Of a DNA stretch of 64,000 bases, positions 57,992 to 64,000 are shown one piece after another. Positions within the stretch are counted from its first letter, which is position 1. Each line of letters starts with the position of its first letter. The notes beneath the pieces are model-generated. The model did no database searches and was not told where the DNA came from. It saw nothing but the letters and a program-made list of their open reading frames with translations. Position numbers and translations under genes: made by a program. The stretch comes from DATCHW01 sp036508135 (lineage in GTDB: Bacteria > Bacteroidota > Ignavibacteria > Tepidaquicellales > Tepidaquicellaceae). The stretch is taken from assembly GCA_036508135.1 (NCBI GenBank), contig DATCHW010000020.1, positions 62,001 through 126,000 on the forward strand. The letters run 5' to 3'.

Positions 57992-59379
57992 TTTCTTATA
58001 AAGAATTATTAAATATTGAAAGTGCTTTTCCGGTAAATTCAAAGCATTTACTAAATAGTACTTTCCCAAAAATTGGTATCGATTCGAGAACTATAAAACC
58101 GAAAGAATTATTTATCGCAGTAAAAGGCGACAATACTAACGGGCATAATTATGTAGGAAAAGTATTTGAAAAAGGTGTTAAAATTGGAATAGTGGAAGAA
58201 AGTTGGTTCAATAAAAATAAAGATAAATTTTTAAATAGACCCTTTATACTCGTTAAAGATACAATTAAAGCACTCGGAGAAATTGCAAGAAATCACAAAA
58301 GAAAATTTAATATTCCGGTGCTTTGCATAGGAGGCAGTAATGGTAAAACTACCACTAAAGACCTTATTGCAGCCGTGCTAATGCAAAAATATAATGTTTT
58401 AAAAACCGAAGGGAATTTCAATAATCATATCGGACTTCCGCTGACCTTGCTGAACCTTAATGAGAAACATAACTTCTGTGTTTTGGAAACCGGTTCTAAC
58501 CACTTTGGTGAAATTGAATATCTGTGCAGAATTGCAGAACCGAATTTCGGAATAATCACAAATATAGGCAAAGAACATCTTGAATTTTTCAAAAACATTC
58601 ATGGAGTAGCAAAAGCAGAATTTGAGCTTTTTGATTATCTGACAACTGTAAAAGAGAACACCCTACTATTTGCAAATTTTGATGATGTTTATATAAAAAA
58701 ATATATTGAAAAGAAAAAAGTTAAGAAATATTTATCCTATTCGTATAATTTCAAAACAGAAATTAATGGTACTTTCCTGAAATTCACAAATTCATTTGAG
58801 CCGTCATTGAAAATTAACTTCAAAGGGAAATCATTCGAAACAAAAGTATCTACATTTGGGAAACACTCAATTTACAATGGACTTTCAGCAGCAGCTATAG
58901 GACTGCATTTCGGAGTAAAAAATAATTTGATTATGAAAGCTTTGTCAGAATACAAACCCGCAAGTTCAAAAAGAATGGAAGTAATAAAAAAACAAAAGAA
59001 ATTATTCATTAATGATTCATACAACAGCAATCCGGATTCTGTTAAACTCGGACTCGAAACATTGAAGGAATATATTGCCGGCAATAATAAACATATCGTT
59101 CTCGGGGATATGCTTGAGCTTGGTGAGTGCAGTGAAAAAGAGCATTTTGAGGTCGGCAAGCTCGTTAAGAAAATGAAATTTGACAATCTATACACATACG
59201 GAAAGGAATCTTATAATATTTTCTTAGGGGCAAAAGGCGTGGAGAATAATTATTACTTCAATGAAAAAGAAGATCTTTCGGAATTTCTGAAAAAGATTAT
59301 AAAACCGGATGATGTGATTTATATAAAAGGTTCACGTGGAATGAAAATGGAAGATGTAATAGATAACATACTAAATTAA
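57988..59379 (+). CDS. murF: UDP-MurNAc-tripeptide:D-Ala-D-Ala ligase
   Basis: 463 residues. Domains in order: IDSRTIKPKELFIAVKGDNTNGH, P-loop GGSNGKTTTKDL, LETGSNHFGEIEYL, FNNHIGLPLTLL and the C-terminal NDSYNSNPDSVKLGLETL. It adds D-Ala-D-Ala to the cytoplasmic UDP-tripeptide. Here the P-loop glycine-asparagine pair is preceded by GGSN rather than the common GSNG/GTNG form. ATGA overlap with murE. Confidence 0.95.
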   Translation: MISYKELLNIESAFPVNSKHLLNSTFPKIGIDSRTIKPKELFIAVKGDNTNGHNYVGKVFEKGVKIGIVEESWFNKNKDKFLNRPFILVKDTIKALGEIARNHKRKFNIPVLCIGGSNGKTTTKDLIAAVLMQKYNVLKTEGNFNNHIGLPLTLLNLNEKHNFCVLETGSNHFGEIEYLCRIAEPNFGIITNIGKEHLEFFKNIHGVAKAEFELFDYLTTVKENTLLFANFDDVYIKKYIEKKKVKKYLSYSYNFKTEINGTFLKFTNSFEPSLKINFKGKSFETKVSTFGKHSIYNGLSAAAIGLHFGVKNNLIMKALSEYKPASSKRMEVIKKQKKLFINDSYNSNPDSVKLGLETLKEYIAGNNKHIVLGDMLELGECSEKEHFEVGKLVKKMKFDNLYTYGKESYNIFLGAKGVENNYYFNEKEDLSEFLKKIIKPDDVIYIKGSRGMKMEDVIDNILN

Positions 59380-59396
59380 AAGAAAATTTTCAGTAA

Positions 59397-60506
59397 ATGT
59401 TATACCATTTAGCAGAATATTTAAACAATTTATATAACCCGCCGGGATTAGGTGTCTTCAAATATCTGACATTCAGGGCGGCATTATCTGCCATTACAGC
59501 AATTTTATTTACATTTTATATAGGACCAAAAATTCTGAAAAAGTTAAAGAAAAACCAGATCGGCGAAGCGAAAAAAGAAGACGGTCCCGCTTTCCACTGG
59601 TCAAAAGCAGGAACGCCGACTATGGGGGGTTTGATTATTCTTTTCTCTGTTGTAATCCCGGTTTTGTTATGGGGAGAGCTTACGAACCTATATATGTTGC
59701 TGATACTGTTCACAACTGTTGTATTAGGAGGTGTTGGGTTTATTGATGATTATCTGAAAGTTGTTAAAAAATATAAACAAGGACTTGTTGCAAAGTACAA
59801 ATTACTCGGACAGATATTTGTTGGTTTAGTAGTAGGATGTGTGATTTATTTTCATCCTTTTTTTGACGGCATCCATTCAATTACTACAATTCCGTTTTTA
59901 AAGAATTACGAATTTGATTTTGCAATATTTTATATTCCGATTATAATTTTTATTATCACAGGAACATCGAATGCAGTTAACCTGACTGATGGGTTAGATG
60001 GTCTTGCGACGGGAACTGTAAGTGTTGTGGTTATGACTCTCGGAATAATAGCTTATCTTTCAGGGAATGAAATTACGGCAAAATATCTGAACATTATTTA
60101 TCTGAAAGGAAATGGTGAATTGATTGTATATTGTGCCGCACTCTCCGGTGCTACTCTTGGATTCCTCTGGTATAATGCTTATCCTGCACAGGTATTTATG
60201 GGAGATACAGGTTCGTTAGCACTCGGCGGTTCCGTAGCAACACTTTGTATATTGGTAAAAAAAGAATTACTGCTTCCTCTTCTCGGAGGTATTTTCCTTG
60301 CAGAAGCTTTGTCGGTAATACTTCAAAGGTATTATTTCAAATACACCAAGAAAAAATACGGAGAAGGAAGACGAATATTTAAGATGGCTCCATTACACCA
60401 TCATTTTGAAATGAAAGGTCTTACAGAACCGAAAATTGTTACAAGGTTTTATTTAATAGCCATTATGCTCGCAATTTTAACACTTGTAACATTTAAAGTC
60501 AGATAA
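59397..60506 (+). CDS. mraY: Phospho-N-acetylmuramoyl-pentapeptide transferase
   Basis: 369 residues with about 10 membrane helices. It holds GTPTMGGL, FIDDYLKVVKK (the aspartate pair that binds Mg2+), NAVNLTDGLDGLATG, FLWYNAYPAQVFMGDTGSLALGG and APLHHHFEMKGLTEPKIV (HHH motif). It makes lipid I on the inner face of the membrane. Its stop codon and the murD ATG share one base. Confidence 0.97.
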   Translation: MLYHLAEYLNNLYNPPGLGVFKYLTFRAALSAITAILFTFYIGPKILKKLKKNQIGEAKKEDGPAFHWSKAGTPTMGGLIILFSVVIPVLLWGELTNLYMLLILFTTVVLGGVGFIDDYLKVVKKYKQGLVAKYKLLGQIFVGLVVGCVIYFHPFFDGIHSITTIPFLKNYEFDFAIFYIPIIIFIITGTSNAVNLTDGLDGLATGTVSVVVMTLGIIAYLSGNEITAKYLNIIYLKGNGELIVYCAALSGATLGFLWYNAYPAQVFMGDTGSLALGGSVATLCILVKKELLLPLLGGIFLAEALSVILQRYYFKYTKKKYGEGRRIFKMAPLHHHFEMKGLTEPKIVTRFYLIAIMLAILTLVTFKVR

Positions 60507-61888
60507 TGAAAAAAAATCTATCGGAAATATTGAATAAGTCATATACAATACTTGGTGCAGGTAGAAGCGGAATAGGTATTGCCCGCCTCCTGAAAAGGAG
60601 AGGTGCCAAAGTATTTTTAAGCGAAAATGCTAATATCGAAAAACTCAAATATTTTGATTCTGACAAACTGAAAAAAGATGGAATTGATTTTGAAACAGGT
60701 GGACATACCGGGAAAATATATGACTGCGATGTTATGATAAAAAGCCCCGGAATCCAAATTGATAGCCCTGAAATTTTGAAAGCTCTATCGCTTGGTAAAA
60801 AAATATATAGCGAAATTGAAGCAGCATTCTGGTTCTGCCCGTGCCCCATAATTGCAATTACGGGTACCAATGGAAAAACTACAACAACTGAATTAACAGG
60901 TGAAATATTCAGAAATGCAGGATTTAATACAAAAGTTTGCGGAAATGTGGGTGTAGCTTTTTCCGAAGTTATAGATACTTTGAAAGTTAACTCCGTAGTA
61001 GTACTTGAGGTATCAAGTTTTCAGCTTGACAGCATTGAATCATTCAGACCAAAGGTCTCTGCAATTCTGAATCTAACACCAGACCATCTTGAATGGCATA
61101 AAAGTATTGAGAATTATCTCGGGGCTAAGTTGAAAATAAATTCTAATCAGAAAGAGGATGATAATATTATTATTAATTATGATGATCCGGTATTAACTAT
61201 TGTAAAAAACAAACTGAATGCCGGTATTTCTGCATTCAGTGCGACACAAAATCTAATCGACGAAAACTTATTCTCCGGTGCATTTGTAGAAAATGGGGAG
61301 ATTATTTACTTCGACAGTAAAAATGGATTGGAAGAAAAAATTATCGATGTAAAAGATATTTACATAAAAGGAAACCATAATGTCCAAAATTCTCTTGCTG
61401 CAATTATAGCTGCCAGAGCATTTGGGATCCATAAAGAAATCATCAGAAAATCTCTGATTGAATTTAAAGGAGTTGAACATAGAATTGAATTTGTCAGGGA
61501 ATTGAACGGGGTGAAATTTTACAATGACTCGAAAGCCACAAATTTAGATTCGATGACCGTAGCGGTTGAAAGTTTCCCTGAGAATATTATTCTGATTCTC
61601 GGCGGAAAGAAAATGGAAAATGATTTTTCCAAAGTTAAAGGTCTGGTAAAGTCAAGAGTGAAGGTAATTATTGCAGTCGGGGATAGCAAATACGATGTAG
61701 AAAAACAGTTTTCTCCCGATGTAAAAGTATTCATTGCTGATACATTTGAAAACGCTGTAAAATCAGCATTCAGCAGCTCTCAGCCCGGTGATGTAGTTCT
61801 TTTCTCCCCGGCATATAAGAGTTTCGATTTGTTCGATAATTTCGAGCATAGAGGAAAAGAATTTAAAAGAATAGTAAATGATCTTTAA
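60506..61888 (+). CDS. murD: UDP-MurNAc-L-Ala:D-Glu ligase
   Basis: 460 residues. An N-terminal Rossmann-like UDP-binding domain (YTILGAGRSGIGIARLL), P-loop ITGTNGKTTT, LEVSSFQLDSIESF, LNLTPDHLEWH and the C-terminal FYNDSKATNLDSM ... FSPAYKSFDLFDNFEHRGKEF. All are standard MurD motifs. It adds D-Glu to UDP-MurNAc-L-Ala. One-base overlap with mraY, 3 bp before ftsW. Confidence 0.96.
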   Translation: MKKNLSEILNKSYTILGAGRSGIGIARLLKRRGAKVFLSENANIEKLKYFDSDKLKKDGIDFETGGHTGKIYDCDVMIKSPGIQIDSPEILKALSLGKKIYSEIEAAFWFCPCPIIAITGTNGKTTTTELTGEIFRNAGFNTKVCGNVGVAFSEVIDTLKVNSVVVLEVSSFQLDSIESFRPKVSAILNLTPDHLEWHKSIENYLGAKLKINSNQKEDDNIIINYDDPVLTIVKNKLNAGISAFSATQNLIDENLFSGAFVENGEIIYFDSKNGLEEKIIDVKDIYIKGNHNVQNSLAAIIAARAFGIHKEIIRKSLIEFKGVEHRIEFVRELNGVKFYNDSKATNLDSMTVAVESFPENIILILGGKKMENDFSKVKGLVKSRVKVIIAVGDSKYDVEKQFSPDVKVFIADTFENAVKSAFSSSQPGDVVLFSPAYKSFDLFDNFEHRGKEFKRIVNDL

Positions 61889-61891
61889 AAA

Positions 61892-63040
61892 ATGAAAATA
61901 TCTGATTATAAAATAGATGTTTGGATATTACTGCCGGTATTACTTCTCATTATATTCGGAATTGGTGCGGTTTATAGTGCGAGTTCCTACTATTCTCTTG
62001 CAAAATTTAGCGATGCAAATTATATGCTTAAGCAGCATATCGTAAAAGTCGTGATAGCTCTGATTGTTCTTTTCTTTTTTGCAAAACTTGATTATAAGTA
62101 TTACCAGCAATATGGCAAACTGATGATGTGGCTTTCGATAGGTATGCTTTTCTTTGTGTTTCTTGGATTTGCTACTGAAATAAAAGGTGCTACACGCTGG
62201 ATAAAACTAGGACCGCTTACTTTCCAACCCTCTGATGTTGCTAAATATACTCTGATTATTTACCTCGCCTGCTTACTCGTCCGGAAGAAAAGATATCTGA
62301 ATTTGTTATACAAAGGTTATCTACCATTACTCTTTTATATTGTATTAGTTACTGTGCTTGTGGCAATGCAGCCGAATTTTTCCACATCAATAATAATATT
62401 TGGCTCTTCTATTCTTATGCTTCTGATTACTGAAGTGAAAATTAAACATCTTGCAATCACTATTGCTTCAGCAATTCCATTTGCGGCGTTGTTTATCTAT
62501 TCGAAGTCATATATAATAGAAAGATTGACTTATCATAGTGATTTCACAGCAGGAGGAAGCTCGAATTATCAGTTAATGCAGGCAATTATTGGATTTGGAA
62601 ACGGAGGTTTTTTTGGAGTAGGACTGGGAAATTCTTTGCAAAGAGAATTCTTTCTTCCCGAAGCTTATGGAGATTTTATTTATTCTATCGTTGGTGAGGA
62701 ATACGGATTTATCGGTACATTTTTAGTACTTCTCCTTTTTACAGTAATTCTTATTAGAGGCTATAAAGTAGCAAAATCAATCAAAGATGATTTTGGAAAA
62801 TATCTTGCATTTGGAATTACAACAATACTGTCATCGTATGCAGTCGTAAATATGTCAGTTGCTTGCGGAATAATTCCCACAACCGGTGTACCTGTTCCGT
62901 TTGTCAGTTATGGTGGTACGGCTTTGATAATCAATGCAATGGCAGTAGGTATTCTTTTAAATATTTCGAAGCACAGAAATGAGAATGAAGCATCAGTTGA
63001 ATTCATCAAGAATGAAGAATATAATTTTCTTACAAGATGA
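61892..63040 (+). CDS. ftsW: Septal SEDS glycosyltransferase FtsW
   Basis: 382 residues with about 10 membrane helices. It carries FGIGAVYSASSYYSLAKF, GATRWIKLGPLTFQPSDVAKY (with the conserved E/Q-PSE-like turn, here PSDVAK), GFGNGGFFGVGLGNSLQREFFLPEAYGDFIYSIVGEEYGFIG and CGIIPTTGVPVPFVSYGGTALI, all SEDS-family signatures. It polymerises septal glycan with FtsI. ATGA overlap with murG. Confidence 0.96.
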   Translation: MKISDYKIDVWILLPVLLLIIFGIGAVYSASSYYSLAKFSDANYMLKQHIVKVVIALIVLFFFAKLDYKYYQQYGKLMMWLSIGMLFFVFLGFATEIKGATRWIKLGPLTFQPSDVAKYTLIIYLACLLVRKKRYLNLLYKGYLPLLFYIVLVTVLVAMQPNFSTSIIIFGSSILMLLITEVKIKHLAITIASAIPFAALFIYSKSYIIERLTYHSDFTAGGSSNYQLMQAIIGFGNGGFFGVGLGNSLQREFFLPEAYGDFIYSIVGEEYGFIGTFLVLLLFTVILIRGYKVAKSIKDDFGKYLAFGITTILSSYAVVNMSVACGIIPTTGVPVPFVSYGGTALIINAMAVGILLNISKHRNENEASVEFIKNEEYNFLTR

Positions 63041-64000
63041 AAGTGATATTTTCGGGCGGAGGTACTGGCGGACACATTTTTCCCGCTATTGCAATCGCAA
63101 ATGAACTGAAAGAAATTGAAAAAGATGTCAAGATTTTATTCGTGGGAGCAAAAGGAAAAGTGGAAGAAAAAATAGTACCTGAAAATAATTTTGAATTAAT
63201 AACTATAAATATTTCAGGATTAAATAAAAACATTAAAGGAATCTTTGGTTTACCATTTAAAATATTGGGGTCATTGAGAAAATGTAGGAAAATATTGAAT
63301 GATTTCAGGCCGGATGTAGTTGTCGGAACCGGCGGTTATGCATCTGCACCTTTGATCTATTCCGCAGTGAAAAAAAATATTCCTGCTTTGATTCAGGAAG
63401 GAAATTCGTATCCCGGAAAAGTTACAAAATTCCTCTCTGCCAAAGTTGATAAAGTTGTGATAAGTTTTAAAGATACGCTTAACTATCTGAAACGAAAAGA
63501 TAACGTAATTCAGATCTCACACCCCGTTCGATTATCTTTGAAGAAATCAGATAGAAATGATGCTCATAAGTTTTTTAACCTGGATCCGCATAATAAAACG
63601 TTGTTTATTTTCGGGGGAAGTCAGGGTGCAAAAGCAATAAATAATTTTGTAAGAAATAATCTGAAATTATTAACTGAAAAAGGAATTAACATAATATGGC
63701 AAACAGGCAAAGGTGATTTTGAAGATGCGCAAAATTATGCAAAAGAATATTATAATGTAAAAGTTCTTGAGTTTGTAAAAAAAATGGATATTGCTTATTC
63801 AGCGGCGGATTTGGTTATTTGCAGAGCAGGTGTCAGCAGCATTATGGAGCTTTCTTATATGAGTATGCCGGTGATATTGATACCTTTACCCTCCGCAGCG
63901 GAAAACCATCAGGAAAAAAATGCGCGAAGCCTCGAAAAAGAAAATGCTTGTATTGTGATATTGCAAAACGAAATGGAAACCAAATTATTTAATACAATAA
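63037..64000 (+). CDS. murG: UDP-GlcNAc:lipid I GlcNAc transferase, truncated by window edge
   Basis: 321 codons are present from the ATG at 63037 to the right edge; about 40 residues are missing. N-terminal glycine loop SGGGTGGHIFPAIAIA, VVGTGGYASAPL, a variant QEGNSYPGKVTK (commonly HEQNxxPG), GGSQGAKAINNF, AGVSSIMELSYMSMPVILIPLPSAAENHQEKNA. It makes lipid II at the inner membrane. The Gln-to-Gly change in the EQN motif is the one departure from consensus. Confidence 0.95.
   Translation, partial: MKVIFSGGGTGGHIFPAIAIANELKEIEKDVKILFVGAKGKVEEKIVPENNFELITINISGLNKNIKGIFGLPFKILGSLRKCRKILNDFRPDVVVGTGGYASAPLIYSAVKKNIPALIQEGNSYPGKVTKFLSAKVDKVVISFKDTLNYLKRKDNVIQISHPVRLSLKKSDRNDAHKFFNLDPHNKTLFIFGGSQGAKAINNFVRNNLKLLTEKGINIIWQTGKGDFEDAQNYAKEYYNVKVLEFVKKMDIAYSAADLVICRAGVSSIMELSYMSMPVILIPLPSAAENHQEKNARSLEKENACIVILQNEMETKLFNTI

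Overview
This 64 kb window is an AT-rich bacterial chromosome segment, most likely from the Ignavibacteria/Chlorobi side of the Bacteroidota superphylum. Three things point there. Eleven secreted proteins end in a type IX secretion (T9SS) C-terminal sorting domain of the QNYPNPFNP / GVYFY / TKKMxLLK kind. The one promoter I can place with confidence, ahead of mraZ, fits the Bacteroidota pattern TTTG-N19-TAnnTTTG. Shine-Dalgarno sequences are mostly weak or absent. The organism is diderm, with DAP-type peptidoglycan (MurE DNPR motif).

Layout. (1) 1-13.3 kb: a GT-C/TMTC-like membrane protein cut by the left edge, an MFS transporter, a TrkA-type K+ channel, a two-gene signalling unit (TPR sensor kinase plus a REC-PAS-kinase hybrid whose H-box histidine is serine), a pentapeptide-repeat protein, an S46 dipeptidyl-peptidase and an acyl-CoA synthetase/GNAT fusion. 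(2) 13.4-26.6 kb: a minus-strand run of eight tightly spaced T9SS cargo genes, five or six built from YCF48/BNR-like propeller repeats, with near-identical 3' ends. (3) 27-34 kb: an unknown helical protein, a decayed T9SS relic, a tandem-repeat T9SS propeller gene, a THEP1-like NTPase, and an operon of a TPR protein, two T9SS cargos and an isolated nuoI. (4) 34-38 kb: purine nucleoside phosphorylase, TatD, a LysE-like exporter and a membrane protein with a prokaryotic RING finger. (5) 38.3-50.7 kb: tRNA-Tyr, tRNA-Gly, a GIY-YIG cassette with a tRNA-like relic, tRNA-Thr and tRNA-Trp, then secE-nusG-rplKAJL-rpoBC, closed by a strong terminator. (6) 50.8-52.4 kb: a complete insertion sequence with a 6-bp target duplication. 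(7) 52.5-64 kb: the division/wall cluster mraZ-rsmH-ftsL-ftsI-murE-murF-mraY-murD-ftsW-murG, with a recognisable promoter and MraZ operator; murG is cut by the right edge.

Two observations stand out. First, a small GIY-YIG ORF lies between an intact tRNA-Gly(TCC) and a second tRNA-Gly-like copy whose anticodon arm is replaced by an 8-bp palindrome; this looks like a tRNA-targeting mini-mobile element. Second, at least five unrelated short repeats, most of them palindromic, sit in frame at the same inter-strand loop of the T9SS sorting domains, and another short repeat encodes the hydrophobic core of several signal peptides. Repetitive DNA therefore appears to be domesticated into permissive protein segments.
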